Part shown: positions 1-11,994 of the stretch, one piece after another | Numbering within the stretch: position 1 is the first letter of the stretch | Layout of the letters: each line of letters opens with the position of its first letter | Assembly (NCBI GenBank): GCA_002150815.3 | Contig: NDFF03000120.1 | Coordinates: forward strand, 221,070 to 285,069 | DNA length: 64,000 nucleotides | Reading direction: 5' to 3' | DNA from: Grammothele lineata | Taxonomy: Eukaryota > Basidiomycota > Agaricomycetes > Polyporales > Polyporaceae | Position numbers and translations under genes: made by a program | Notes under the pieces: generated by a model | Database searches by the model: none | What the model saw: only the letters and a program-made list of their open reading frames with translations | What the model was told of the DNA's origin: nothing

Positions 1-1
1 A

Positions 2-380
2 GTATCAAGCCACATTGCTGCGGACGTCATGGCGGTGAGTGTTTGAGGATACTCTCAGATGGCTTGGTCTCAAGGATCTTTTTATTTAGACGGTCGTGCA
101 ATTCTTCAATGACCAACCACACGCCGGTGCTTCTCTCAAGATGTTTGGGGTCAATGCGCATTGGCTCTGGCGCGACTACTGGGAGGAGATGAAGGCCATG
201 GAGGGCTGGATCATAGACCATTGCGGTAAGAGACCGCTCCTGCGGACGCTTGTGTTAGGAAACTCGGCGTGGACACGGCGCGATCCGTGCGCGTCTTGGG
301 TTTTTGTGTCCACGTTGCGAGAGGACTCGTGGCGTTGGTTCCTGGACGAGCAGCGGGGTGTATGGGCTTCTCAGCTGTAA
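2..380 (+). CDS. 3' end of an unrecognised protein gene (partial)
   Basis: Two exons are visible: 2-34 and 90-380, separated by a 55-base intron with a GTGAGT donor and a TTTAG acceptor. The reading phase matches across the join, and the last 108 or so codons end at the stop at 378-380. The tail is rich in Trp and Arg (for example WLWRDYWEEMKAME). I do not recognise the family. The gene starts outside the window, so neither its start nor its function can be given. Confidence 0.5.
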
Positions 381-1776
381 ACGAGAGTTTGTAATTCGAA
401 AGGACTTGTGACTACGGAATTATTTTGAACTTGAACGCGTTCGTGACTCGGATCCGAGCCGTCAGCGAGCCTATAATCCTTGCGCCCATGCGTACCAAGT
501 TGCAGCGTGTGACCGGGCCGTCAATCCCGAGGCCGGCAGGCCCAGGCGCCCAGATCCGGCTCACGTTACTAGTACGCAGAGGTCCGACATAACTTCAATC
601 GCCCCGTGATAGCTGGTCTTGAACGCAAATGTCGTCTATTCTATGAACCTCGGTCTGTCACCGCCAGCTCCACGCCGCGCCGCGCCGGCTTCTAGTCCTG
701 GTAGCGACCGGACATCGAGGACTCGTGCGCATCTGAGTCTGGCCCCTGGAAAGTCTTGCGCGGTGCGTCAGAAATTAGCACGTATCCTGCATATCTAATT
801 CCTTATTCACTCAGGCCATTACTATGTAGACATGTCCGATCCCTGGGTCTCCCCGAGGTATTGACACACCCGCTGTCGGACCCGGAGGCAAACAATCTCG
901 ATGAGGTCATGCGATGTCATCTCAGGCACGCTCAGGTTGAGTCCGAAGGCCGCATCTCAAGGTGCCTGTTGCCTACATTCCACATGCATTGGACTTACCG
1001 TCATATGTAGCCGGAGCCGTCAGAAGTCGGAGGGGCCGATACGCTGGTCTGAAGCCTAGTATGTTCGACTCTGCGGCCGTTGTCAGTCCGAGCGTCGCAT
1101 GACATGGTTCACTCGCCGTGCCTAGTCTGTCACCGCTCTCTCGGTCCGCTAAGTCCGTGGGTCGCAGAGGATCAAGATCTCGCAGGTGCCTACGCTCGTG
1201 GTGAGTCCGAATACCGCCGTCGTTTCTTACCATATACTATTTCTGCAGTCCTTACCCCGTGGCTCCCATTTCCGCGGGTCTCCCGCCGTGGTAAAGTTGT
1301 CCTTCTGTGCGTCGTGCTAGTGTCGCGTCCGATGTTCGGGTCAAGAGCCCTGCTGTGGCTTCCGTGAGTCGACTGAGTGTAGATGTAACGAGTGTGACGA
1401 TGCCCTGTATAAAACGCATTGACGCCGCAGATTGGCGGTCGTAACAAAGATGGCATTCCAAGTTCCAGTTGTACGTGCACTCGGTAATCCCTGCAAAATC
1501 CTAGTAATGATCTGATGTTGTCGCTCAGGGACCTGTGTATAGGCGCGTGAAGACGTTCGTAGACGACCCCACCGCTATCAAGGTGAGCTTTGGTGTACCA
1601 GACTTCTCCTTCAACGGTTCTGACCTGCCCCCGACTTACTATGTCAGGACGTATCTCTCGGTTTCTGGCGCAGATTCGGCCCTCCAACGTGGGCTCTTTC
1701 CACCGATCCCCGAACATTACTTTCTCCCCCTTTCTTGAGTTGTTTCGAGATATTTCTTTTGGCCCAGAGTCCTCAC
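381..1776. other. Intergenic stretch, no gene supported
   Basis: GC-rich sequence between two plus-strand genes. Open frames on both strands are short, overlap each other and lack convincing splice continuity. I see no transposon ends or repeats. The promoter of the gene at 1777 should lie at the right end of this stretch. Confidence 0.4.
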
Positions 1777-3012
1777 ATGATTGACACGTTCTTCGCACAT
1801 TGGACCCCCGATCTTATCATGCGACTTCGTTCCCTCAGCGCGCCCCTTTTCTATGCCGTTGAGGCATACATAGCGCGCCAATGGGACATCCACATGATTT
1901 TACACCGATATTTCAGCAATCCCTCTATTTTCCTCGCGGAGCTCGACGCGTGTGGCGCTATCATCGCTGGGTCAGCAGCTATAAACTTCTTCTCTCGACG
2001 CGAATTCGTAGAGAACGACATCGATGTGTACGTCCCTCTCCACGGACTCTTACGGCTTGGGCGGTACCTCGAACATTGCGGCTTCTCTTATCAACCGAAA
2101 CACGGCAAACATCCCCTTTTCAACGCAGCCGCCCTCATGTTCAACGGGTCGACGGAGCATTCCAACCGCCTCCATCCAGGGTCAGAGCCACGAGCGTTCG
2201 CAACTTATCATTTTGTTCGTCCCTTCTGTAGATTCCAATTTCCTGGCTCTCGCATCCAACTTATTGCGGTACGAGAGGATCCCGTCTCCTTCATTATAAA
2301 TAATTTTCATTCTAGTAAGTCCGAGTTCACTTGTTGAGGCGTGTGGGCTCACTCTGTGTTCCATAGCTGCACCTATGTATTTCATAACAGGCACATATGG
2401 CGTTTCACTGTTCCCGCGGACGACGTTTCTGGATCGGATGATGCTTACTTGCCAGGACATGACACGACCACGTTCGCGCACGCATTGGACCGTCAAGTAC
2501 CGCCAGCGTGGGTTCGTTATCGTTGAAGCGGACGATCCTCTGCCGTCTCATGCGGAAACCACTCAATGGGCACGATCGGTCGGTGACAAGTTTACGTGGG
2601 TTATGCCGTTGAAGCCAAGTCGTCCGTCTTTCGAGCTATCCATCTCGTTTGGTGCTGATGTGATGTTCGTACAGCCATATCGAATCGACCTAAGCTCAAC
2701 ATTATCCCATACGCGTTCGAAATCCTCGACCATTCGTACAATGTGGCCGCTGCGGGTGCCGCTGTGAGGGTTGGGCAGCGCTTTGTGTACAGGTACGCCT
2801 CCAACTTTCTGAGCAAAAACCCTGATATGTCGCTTATGAGTAACCCTGGTAGTTCCATGGCTTTTATGAAGGCTCCGCGACACTCGCTCGGAGATTATTG
2901 GACCCCAGAGGCTGAGGCCGCGTTCATGGCTCATTATAGCCATCTTTCGTCGGACGGCTACAGTGATACCGATACCTCGGAGTCAGACGACCCTGAACCA
3001 AGGCCGGAGTAA
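1777..3012 (+). CDS. Nucleotidyltransferase-like fungal protein
   Basis: Three exons: 1777-2314, 2367 to about 2621, and about 2675-3012, giving roughly 375 residues. The first intron is clear (GTAAGT...CCATAG, phase 1). The second has a weak donor (GTCCGT at 2622; GTGACA at 2583 also keeps phase) and a good acceptor (TACAG). Around residues 65-85 a GS pair is followed by FVENDIDVYV, the GS...DxD pattern of the nucleotidyltransferase fold. Downstream FITGTYGVSLFPRTTF and a C-terminal LNIIPYAFEILDHSYNV segment look conserved, and the tail is acidic (SDTDTSESDDPEPRPE). I recall proteins like this as a lineage-specific family in mushroom genomes, with no known substrate. The start is the first ATG of the frame; an upstream exon is possible. 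Confidence 0.6.
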
Positions 3013-3737
3013 ATCTTTATTGTGACCTACGAGTGACGCTAGTTTTCTACTTTGTACCTGATCGGTCTACCCGTCACCAGGGGAATATATATATGTACAT
3101 GCGCCTCTGCGGATGGCCACGAGCTTACCCCCTTCTTGAAGCATGACGAAGAACAATTCCGCTGTGCCCCAACCTCAGTCAAGCACTATTGTAGGTCAAC
3201 TTGTCTTCGAGTCCAGTATTGTTCTCATCGAAGCGCAGAAACCCGCATCGAACGCAACCACGGTGTGGCGTCGTCTCGCTCGCCGTATTATGTACTCTCC
3301 ACTGCTGTCTATCACGGAGTTACAAGGACGAGGTGTTCCTCACAAGCACGTCATACATAAGGGCTCACTGCGACCCAAACTCTAAAGTGCGTGCATGTAT
3401 GTAATCGCCGCTGAGCTGTACCACAGTCGTTGATGTCTTCTATCGTTTAGTCGCACGGTTGTTGAGGAAATGGACCAAGTCTACATGTTTTTACAGTGTC
3501 TGAATGTGAAATCATGCCCGCAGCTATCATTCAGATGATTTTTGGCGAGTTAACACCGAGAAGGCGACGTTCGGACGGGCGCAGGCCATAAAAATGATTC
3601 GCTTTGCGACGGATACACGGGTGTTAAGCAGGAGCGTTTCTGGTGATGATACGAATGAGATGAGGGACTGTGTCAGTTATCAATGATAGGAATAAGCACA
3701 CTTGTAGGAACTGTTATAGAGGGGAGGGAGACGGGTC
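3013..3737. other. Intergenic stretch between convergent genes
   Basis: No gene supported. The plus-strand gene ends at 3012 and the minus-strand gene at 3738, so this should hold both 3' ends. Open frames here lack splice partners. No repeats seen. Confidence 0.4.
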
Positions 3738-4924
3738 CTAAACAATCAAGGGTGGGGGAGATTCGGGATCTGGGACGGAAGAGAATGTCGGGCATGCAGG
3801 CGCTAGGAGGCTTCTAACGTCAAGTACAGAGCGGAAGTCGTCGGACGAGGCCACACTGTCAGGGGAAGGTGTCATAGGAGGGGGAGTACCAGAAGATAGA
3901 ACGGGGGAGGGCGATGCCGTAGGAAGACGAGTGTCAGGATTCAAGAATGGAGAGGACGGCGATACCGAAGATGTCGAGTGAGTGCCCCCATTAACGTCAT
4001 CCACTCCCGTCCGTTCCGCCGACCCAAACAAAGAAGTTGAGCTCAGAGTCGACGCGGGGGAAGGGTACGGCCACTCAGGCACGGGGTAGTAGCCAAACGG
4101 CACGCAAACGCCATACTGTGAACGGCGAGTAAGTCACGCTGTACTCCATAGAACTGGTCTTCACACGTACAATGCGTCCAACGTCCATGTTAGAAACGAC
4201 AGCTATGTAGACTCGATCGCCTCCAGGTTGTCGGCGAAGATTCCAGTGCGTCGTGATTGTCACTCGATGGCCGTGTACCGTGTGCACTACAACCAATCAG
4301 TAGACCTCCAACACCCTTTAAGAACCCAACGTACCATGATTGTAGCGAACGTGTCCGCGCATAGTGGGTCCGGACATGCACATAACATTGCAAGGCATGC
4401 AGGAGCTAATGACGCTCGATACGAGCTGCGCCTGGAAGACAGATATTCCGGTTGGGAAAGGTGTGAAGGATATGGACGGCATATGGAGTACAGCTGTGAA
4501 GGGCACTCACCATGAGTAACTTTATAGGATAACGATCGCGCAACTGGTGAGGTAGAGTCCGCTTTTGCTTCCTTGGTATCTCGCTGGCCCGGGTAGCCTC
4601 ATCCAGGAAGGAAAGAATGGAGATGAGGCCGGAATAAGGCACGAGCGAACATCGGATAGCGAATGTCGGACAGGGTGGTTTACGGTGACGGAGCGAACGC
4701 GGGAGAGCAGACGTGGAACCCGAGCAACAGTGAGGCTTGAGGTGTGAGCGGACATCGGGTTGTGAGCGCCAGGCCCGTCCCTGGTTGAGTCCGATGCGCT
4801 CGGAGCTCATTGACATGGCTGCCCCGGTCCGCCGGACGGTGAGAGTTTGAGCAAACAAACATAAACTTGGCGAGTCGATGACCGCCACTGAAGCCGAAGC
4901 GCCGGTCGGAGGAAATGCGTCCAT
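3738..4924 (-). CDS. Unrecognised four-exon gene, divergent from 5111
   Basis: Exons on the minus strand are 4924-4511, 4431-4335, 4286-4171 and 4115-3738. All three introns have GT...AG ends (GTGAGT...CCAG, GTACGT...GTAG, GTACGT...ACAG) and phases 0, 1 and 0 match exactly, giving 334 residues. The middle reads like a folded domain (RVYIAVVSNMDVGRI, then YGVCVPFGYYPVPEWPYP). The last 110 residues are Ser/Pro-rich and probably disordered. I do not recognise the family. The first exon is the least certain part, and 4924 is simply its first suitable ATG. Only 186 bases separate its start from the divergent gene at 5111, so they probably share a promoter region. Confidence 0.5.
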
Positions 4925-5110
4925 CGGGCCGCCCTCCAAGTCCGATGATCGCACTCCCCGCAAGGGTCTCCGCGCCGCTCTCACTTCTCCAACCATTGAC
5001 CAAAGCATCGTTCTCCCTCTCCGCGTACTCCTTCAGGCTTTGGTATAAAGAACTGACGGCCAGGTGAGTTCGTTCTCATATCTACATCGACGTCTGACCC
5101 CCTCACCCGC

Positions 5111-7151
5111 ATGGCTCTTGTTCACGTCGAAACTGTCGATCAACTCAAACAGGCGTTGACATACTTCAAGGGCAAATCCTTCTGCGAAGGCTACATCAAG
5201 CTCAGCGATGGCGTGCGAGCTCTTCAATCACCCCGTGGCATCGTGGAGTTCCGTCACCAGTACGCTGCGCGGTGGTCGGTAAGTGTAGCTGCGTAGTTCA
5301 TTCTACTACTATTAACGTCCATTCCAGGTCATTAGACCGGGTTCAAAGAAAGACGCCATATTCCACACAGCAGCGGTTTATCGGTGGGCTTCCAACTTAG
5401 AGACGGGCAACTATGTGCCGTCCGGGGAGATGGCTCCTACAGGCCTTCCCGAGAGTAGAATGTAAGCCTTTCGTGTCTCCTCAATATGCGATCTCATTTC
5501 GCCCCAGTCAGAGTACACCGAACAATATGTGCCAGTTCACTATTGGCGTAGATTCTTCGGAGGATCAGGAGCTTTGGCAGGCCTTGAAGGTAAGCTTTAC
5601 GTCGCTTTTCGCCCGGACGCAGTTTGAGTCTCCTTTCTCTAGGTGTGCGAAGATCGTGTCGCCAAAGAAGACGGCTTTAATCCCGCCCTCAAAGAACGTC
5701 GCGACTGGCAGAAGTATTCGGAGGACGGCGTCAAGACAACATTCGCCTTCGTGTCGCAAATCTTCTTGAAGCGAACCCCGTATAATCGCGCTCACGAAGC
5801 TTCTCGCGACTACTTCCTCCATCGGTGGATTGCGGAGGCGACCGGTAAGCGATCCGAATACTATGCGAATCCCGACAAGCCAGCGTTGTTTGAATCTGGC
5901 AAAGACGAGCTGATCAAGATCGACATGTGCACGCCGCCGTACTTGAAGCTCGGGGATCTCGTTTGGATCAGTTTCGCCATCGAAATTTTCATCGGTCGTA
6001 AGTACTGGGTCACCAACTTCATCCCATACGAAATAGTTCGCGTGGGCACCGTTTCCACCCATCTTCTCGCGGATGTGAAAGGATTGGACGCGGAGATCGA
6101 CGCCGTTGAACCTCGCCATGACCGACTTCAAGCCGGTCACAAGTTTTCCTTCGGTTTGCCCCCTTTCTCGCCGCATGTTCCACTTCTGATGATGCTCTGA
6201 TGCAGGTGACGATTTCCCTGCATTTAACGCGGACGATTTCAGCAGTACCACGAACGTGGACAGAAGATCTCCCTCGCCCGCACCAAACGAGACTCGCTTC
6301 ACGTCAGACGATGAAGCTCAGGTCTATACTCGGAAGAAGCTCTTGTACTCAAAGTACTCAAATCGTGCAACGACACCGTCCGAGTGGTCGGACAGCGATC
6401 GAGGTGGCGTAAGTGCTACATTCCAGCTAATCGAGCACGTCTAACAACGGTGATTTAGGATCCAGATGTATCTGAGGCGTCAGACTCTGTCGCAGCCGGC
6501 ACGATAACACAACCGGCTCCGCTACCGGAGGATGTCATCATGGCTGTCGATGAAAACAGCGCTGCCATTGTCTCGCCGGAATCGGTCGTCGCACCTGGGG
6601 CGAGTGCTCTTGACCGCGCTTCGTCGCCTTGTTCTAATGTTCATTCCCCCGTTCTTCAGGACTCCAACGACCTCGGCTATCTCACGCCTCTACATACTCC
6701 GAAGTCGGGAACTCCATCAGTAGAAAGGGCAGGCAGTCGCGCCTCTCTAGAAGACGAGGAGGTTTCCGCGACTACGGCGACGTCGCCCAATGGTGAAGAT
6801 GTTATAGATATCGGCGGTGCCATCGTCGCCGCTGAAGACGCCGCCGCTGTGGTCTCGCAGGCGCTACTCGCGGCTACGCCCGCGGTGAGTGCGGTCGACA
6901 AGTCCTCTGTCAGCGCTCGTTCTTCCACGGCCGCTCCTCTCCCTGATCCTGTTGTCCTTCACAACCTCGACGACCTCACGCCACCGCCGGACACGCCCAA
7001 GTCAAAGACCCGGACGTCCTCAACCAAGATCGCCGGTCGGAAACGGCGCCCGAGCTCTGAGCGTCCCGTGGAGTCACCAGCAGGTGAAGGAGTGCCGCCC
7101 GGTCGCTCTCGTCGAGAGCGTCGCGCGAAGGGCAAAGTGCTAATCGTATAA
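5111..7151 (+). CDS. Unrecognised six-exon gene with disordered, basic C-terminus
   Basis: Exons 5111-5278, 5328-5461, 5508-5589, 5643-6135, 6206-6408 and 6459-7151 join in phase to 590 residues. Donors are GTAAGY except the fourth (GTCACA), which is weak but keeps frame. The first 330 residues look globular (LKLGDLVWISFAIEIFIGRK, WVTNFIPYEIVRVG) and I recall no named domain for them. From about residue 335 the protein is Ser/Pro/Ala-rich, with two TPPPDTPKS / LTPLHTPKSGTP-type phosphorylation-prone repeats, and it ends in a basic run (RSRRERRAKGKV) that could act as a nuclear signal. It is paired divergently with the gene at 4924. Function unknown. Confidence 0.65.
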
Positions 7152-7659
7152 TTTGTCTTTCTCACACGCTATGTATTACATCTCGAAGTCTCTTTAACTA
7201 TCATGACCATGTCCGTACACCAACTGATCCTATCTTGTCACCCATGATATGTTGTGCGAGTGATTTCATTAGCGCTTGTACCTGCGCCCTGTACACTACA
7301 TCGTGCGCCTTCTTCGACGCCACATCGTGCGCTCTCTTCTCTATCCTCCTCCACCGAACTCAAACCCCAGCGGCGGGTCTCGATAGCGCTGCCCTCGAGT
7401 CGCCCCGCGTCTTCCCCGCCTAGAGCTTCCGTGATGACATAGTCCGAGCCCTCGGCAATTACAGCACACTGTTTCCTGCCGCCCGCCGGGTGCACATCTC
7501 TATGGCATGCCAGGTGCCTGCATGTACACAACCCGTACAGGCCAGTGTCTCTGCGTGCACCATGGAGGAACGTTGTACGTGCGGTTAGTCATATCGCGCC
7601 ACTGAGTCGATTTACTTGGCGTGAGCGAGCCAAGTGCTAAGGGAATCCGAAATAGGTGA

Positions 7660-7869
7660 TCACGGAACGCCGAAGTGTTCGAACCTGAGGTTGTATACCA
7701 CAGTGCCTGCCAAGCATGGCATCACTGGCACATACACCTCATTCAATTGGCATGTCGGTGCAACATCTTCGTCAACACGATCGTCGTTAGTATGCATGAC
7801 CTGATTGTAAGTTCTATTCGGTAGTGTCCAACTGCAGATTGAGGCACCTGATGCGCATGCGCTGATCAT
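7660..7869 (-). CDS. Possible last exon of an unrecognised gene
   Basis: Minus-strand open stretch of 69 codons preceded by a good acceptor (TTCCATTCTAG) and ending at a stop. The peptide (for example NEVYVPVMPCLAGTVVYNLR) looks more protein-like than the other frames here. I could not find the upstream exons with confidence, so the coding status is uncertain. Confidence 0.25.
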   Translation of the reverse strand: MISACASGASICSWTLPNRTYNQVMHTNDDRVDEDVAPTCQLNEVYVPVMPCLAGTVVYNLRFEHFGVP

Positions 7870-8246
7870 CTAGAATGGAAATTTGTAAGTTGGAAAGAAA
7901 GATCCACAATGCTGCTAGCTATAAGTACTGGCACTGGCAGTCCCACATCTTGATCTATGTTAAATCTGTGTCCATAGGACTACTACTATGTCCTTCGTAC
8001 TTTATATGAGGCTGAAATCCTTTCACTTCATTTCTGTTAATCAAATCAAATCAATTTAAGGTGATCTTGATGACAAACTTGAACCATGATGATTGCTTGG
8101 GCAGCTAGTAGACTAACACAAATTCCTAGTGCACACTGTGGCTTCTACCAGTACCAGGTTTGTTACTACATGATGTGCTTCCTGCCCAAGGTCAACTTAA
8201 CCTGCCAGTGGCATGTATACTATGAAATTTTGGCAGGCAGTAGGCC

Positions 8247-8683
8247 TCAAGGTGGAGGACACTTAACAGGGCCCCAGCAGCATTCAGCATAGCCAATAAA
8301 TGCAAAAACACTAATAGAATATGGCAAATTCTGGGTAAGACTTATAATATGACTTAGGTTGGGTAACGTACGGCAGTTTGACGCGCTGGATACCATTTTC
8401 AGTCTTTTGCACGCATTCACGGTACCAGAGGCCCTAGAACAAGATATGAGTAAATGTACTAGAAATGTGTAGGTATTCAGCTCACCTCAATGCGCTCCAT
8501 CGCAACGACTGTCCCAATGTGGCAACCACCGTCTGCCAAAAACATCAGATGACTTCCGATCTATAATTAGAAGGGTCAATATAAAGTGTTAGATGCAAGG
8601 AATGAAAGATATACTGGAAACAAGGGAGCGGCAGGTGGTTGAGCAGCGGGCGGTTGAGCAGCAGGCGGTTGAATGGCTGCCAT
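8247..8683 (-). CDS. Small four-exon gene, 89 residues, unrecognised
   Basis: Exons on the minus strand are 8683-8615, 8560-8486, 8433-8372 and 8310-8247. Introns start GTATAT, GTGAGC and GTACGT and end TATAG, TCTAG and TTAG; phases 0, 0 and 2 match, and the sum is exactly 90 codons with a stop. The peptide begins with three near-repeats of QPPAA, continues IGSHLMFLADGGCHIGTVVA, then GLWYRECVQKTENG, and ends with several cysteines (ECCWGPVKCPPP). Each exon is under 80 bases, so no ORF scan would show it. It sits alone in a repeat-rich stretch. No family recognised; it may be a remnant of a longer gene. Confidence 0.45.
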
Positions 8684-9183
8684 GGTGGTGGGTAAGAGGA
8701 AACGCTGCAGTGCAAGACACTTCTACTTATAGCTGATGCAAACATAATGCAGATGCCGGCATTATTGCTTAACACCTCATTTACATCAAGTTGGTACTTG
8801 ATCTTGCTGCACTAAAGAGAAATTCATATATGGAAGGTGCCTTTCTTTATGCTATTGAAACTGTACCAAACATCGATGTTGCAGCAGCAGGCTGCCACTC
8901 GCCTTATTTTTAGAAGACAGTGAAACATCCTCAATGACGTCACCTGATCACCGACAGCCTAGATAAGCGTCTAACTAGATATTTAAATCTTCAATCTAAG
9001 ATTACCGACCAGGCTTCCACTTTTGAAGATCTTGATCACTGATTACCTTAAGCAAGTTTGATCGCCGTCTTGTGCGCATCTAAACCTATCACATATACCT
9101 ATTGAGCGCAGCTTCTCCTCCCTGACTTCCCGACTTTTCTTGCCCCCACAAGAACATAGCACCCACCACTCGCCCTTACATAC

Positions 9184-9507
9184 ATGATGATGACCCTCCG
9201 CGGTACTCGCCGCATTGGCATTGATATCCATGGCGCTTACCCCGACGGCACCCCTTACACCATTAGCATTCGCCTCGACGATCCCGCATATAATGGACGA
9301 CTCCTCGATGGTCTCGCTGACCTTATTCCTCTTAGAAATGCCATCCGCATCCACGAAAACCTTCAGGAGGAGTACCCAGAATCATACGCTCGATACATCG
9401 CCTCCCCCGCCCATTCTCGCAGTTTTCAGGCTTACGACCACTACTTTTACCTGAACAAATCCATTCGCCCACCCTTCAGCGCGCGTTCCACGTGCGCTAG
9501 CCACTAG
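9184..9507 (+). CDS. Hypothetical 107-residue ORF
   Basis: Uninterrupted ORF from ATG 9184 (a second and third ATG follow at once) to 9507. The peptide looks protein-like (SIRLDDPAYNGRLLDGLADL, then FQAYDHYFYLNKS). It ends about 150 bases upstream of an old gypsy LTR remnant whose preceding bases match the 3' interior of the element at 18 kb, so it may be part of a decayed retroelement rather than a host gene. It does not resemble the third ORF of that element. Family unknown. Confidence 0.35.
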   Translation: MMMTLRGTRRIGIDIHGAYPDGTPYTISIRLDDPAYNGRLLDGLADLIPLRNAIRIHENLQEEYPESYARYIASPAHSRSFQAYDHYFYLNKSIRPPFSARSTCASH

Positions 9508-9662
9508 AACCACCCCTCACCGACTCTACCCGACATGTGGCGTCCATCTTTGAGTGGACGGTATGTGAAGGTTGCCCCAACGGGTGTTCATTGTTTATTC
9601 CCCTCGGCCTCAGAGTAATAGTTTAGACACTACAGGGTAGTGTTAAGGTAAATGGGGGGTAA

Positions 9663-10040
9663 TGTTACAAACGTCTGAACCTGGTACTTTCTTTTCCCTT
9701 CTTGGTTGTACAATGTGTGTAATTGTTACATTACCTATTCCCACACTCTGTCCATACTGCTATTGTTTATAAGATGACTCCATATAAGTCATTATTCTCA
9801 TTGTTCTACCCTTACATTATTCCTGCACATAATGGACACACCATGATTTATTGTTCAATGCATGTATATATTGTCAAGGTCCCCCTGAGGCACACCCTCA
9901 GCTTGACCTCTCCTGTTCAATAGAGGCTTTCTCACCTATGGAACCCAGAACCCTAGTGTGCTTCCCACTGGTCTTCTACCACAGAACTTGACTGCACCTC
10001 ATCGGTGTACGTCCACACAAAACCTCAGAACCCCTTAACA
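9663..10040 (+). repeat. Old, decayed Ty3/gypsy LTR
   Basis: Matches the LTR of the element at 18-30 kb along its length in the same order: the TGTTACAA start, TTTTCCCTTCTTG, the CCTCAGCTTGACCTC box, AATAGAGGCTTTCTCACC, the TCTACCACAG..CTTGACT segment, and an end near TTAACA. The interior just before the LTR (ACACTACAGGGTAGTGTTA) also matches the bases before the 3' LTR at 29690-29727. Many C-to-T type differences suggest great age. Only the 3' end of that copy survives. Confidence 0.6.
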
Positions 10041-10485
10041 GAGACCCAATTGCATGTTCGCTTGCCCTTTAAGCACTCATGTAGGCCTTACTGTAACAAT
10101 ACCAGCAGGAGGTTTAGGGCATTATGCTCTACTGACAATCTAGGGAATTTAGAGGCCCCTGTTACACATTACACACCAGTATGGTCTGATTACCACAGTA
10201 ATATGCTGTCATCTAAGTCTTCATGCTTGTAAATAAGGTAAGGACATTATACTAGCTGTCTCATTGTGCAACTGCATTTATCACATAGGCTCCTTATTAT
10301 TCTGTTTACAATTCACATCCTATGAGTTACTAACCTTGCTGTAATTATCCTGCTTAGACAAATTACTTGCATAGGTTTAGCCTTATAACCTTTTATATTA
10401 TCTTAAATAATTTAAGAGCTCATAAACTGTTATTTGAACTATTGGCCTACAAAACCACATATACATATTGAGTGTTGAGATAGAA
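10041..10485. other. AT-rich stretch, nothing recognised
   Basis: AT-rich sequence between the old LTR and the minus-strand gene at 10486-11150. No ORF or repeat border recognised. Confidence 0.3.
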
Positions 10486-11150
10486 TTAGAGCATATAGAA
10501 CCAAATAATAGGCGTAAACAAATCTTTAATCAACAGAGGAGATTCTCTTGAAGAAGTTGATGACACTGTTTTAAATCTATTAGCAGAAAGTTCATTCAAT
10601 TAAACATATTAAACACTTACCGGTAACGTGTTTGAATGCATTTTCTAGCAGTACCTATGGGCAGATGAAATAAACAATTGGTGAATATAGGGACTTGAAG
10701 GCTTGTTGCAGGAATGATGAAGTCCACAGCTGTGATAAATGCCCCAAACTCTCTGGTGATTCCTCTTCCTCGACGACCCCCAACTTTCCAACCATACACA
10801 ATCATATCACCATTATTTGCTATATCAGCAACCTCATATAAAAAGATCACTCCAGGAATGTCTTCAATGAAGTCACCATAAACAGCCATTGGTGTCTTCA
10901 AAGGAAAGGGGGTCTCCCCTTCTAACACCCATTTTGTTGGCTGGCGACTAAAACTTGAAAAGAAAACCTTGAAGTCATTGAGTCCAGCTGCTTGAAGTTG
11001 CTCAAATGAAAGCCTTGGTCGCCAATATTGGTGGGTTTTAACTGAGATTGTACCTTCATGAGGTACAATCATTGATGTAAGTGCAGTGATCCGTGGTAGG
11101 GTGTCAGGAACTTGATATACGTATGACGGTGCCGATGCTGTGATTGACAT
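10486..11150 (-). CDS. Unrecognised two-exon gene (206 residues)
   Basis: Exon 1 is 11150-10621, and exon 2 is 10576-10486. The intron GTAAGT...AATAG is phase 2 and joins cleanly. The protein starts MSITASAPSYVYQVPDTLPR and contains LSFEQLQAAGLNDFKVFFSS and GDMIVYGWKVGGRRGRGITR. It looks globular, has no signal peptide or membrane segment, and belongs to no family I recognise. A 214-base gap separates it from the divergent gene starting at 11365. AT-rich codon use, like the transposon-linked genes further right, hints that the pair may belong to a mobile element. Confidence 0.5.
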
Positions 11151-11364
11151 TGTGGTTCTGGTACAAGATAGTTTGTACCAAAAACACGAGGAGTCACCTC
11201 TTATATAGGCTGAGGCGTGGGAATTCTTTGTAATCAAATTTCAACAAATCACATGACAAGTTGGCACTGACTGCATAAACAAGAGGCATTGATCAATTAA
11301 ATAATTGAATGGACCAGCAGGCAATGTTAGCGCCTATAGCCTTTCTGCGATCACAACTACTCCC

Positions 11365-11994
11365 ATGTCGCCTTCGCCAGCACATCCTACCCTTGTCTGT
11401 GCACGACGTGCTACTCGATGCAAATTATGCCTTCCCTCAAACCCTACCCTCTATCATCTTCATGTCTATATAGCCCTGCACTACCCTTTCAATGGGAGAC
11501 CGGTCTTATCCTGGGATTATATACAAATAGTGGAAATCAATCTCAACCAACCCGACACGCCAGCAGTGTCAAACAAAACTTACACAGGTGTTATCAGTGG
11601 CATTGATGGGCCTGTATGCGGTATACGCCATGGCATAACAACATTCGAGGTGGTGGTGTGGAACACCTGCGGCGTTGGCTCAGTCGATGCAGCGCTCGTA
11701 GTCTTTCCCCTTACATTGCCGACGAAGACAGGATTTCCAAAAATGGAGCAAGAGCATTGGATCTTTGACACAGTGGGCAAGTTTATCGGACAAACCCCAG
11801 TCTTGCCATTCAACATTGAAGATGTCGACTTTCTTCATGACGCCGACATGGTCTACCCTTGCCCACCTCCCGCACAGTATCGGACAGGTCCTACGTTCCC
11901 GGGTCACCTAACCTCTGTACCACCACCATTGCTTGAGGACCCACCAGAGGAAGTAGAGGAGGCTAACATTCCTATATTGGCATGGAAAGGCTAA
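11365..11994 (+). CDS. Unrecognised ORF, 209 residues
   Basis: Single open frame from ATG 11365 (MSPSPAHPTLVCARRATRCK) to the stop at 11992-11994. The centre contains GVISGIDGPVCGIRHGITTF and FEVVVWNTCGVGSVDAALVV, and the C-terminus is Pro/Glu-rich (PPPLLEDPPEEVEEANIP). The frame is open for 20 more codons upstream of the ATG. It is divergent from 10486-11150. No domain recognised. Confidence 0.45.
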   Translation: MSPSPAHPTLVCARRATRCKLCLPSNPTLYHLHVYIALHYPFNGRPVLSWDYIQIVEINLNQPDTPAVSNKTYTGVISGIDGPVCGIRHGITTFEVVVWNTCGVGSVDAALVVFPLTLPTKTGFPKMEQEHWIFDTVGKFIGQTPVLPFNIEDVDFLHDADMVYPCPPPAQYRTGPTFPGHLTSVPPPLLEDPPEEVEEANIPILAWKG

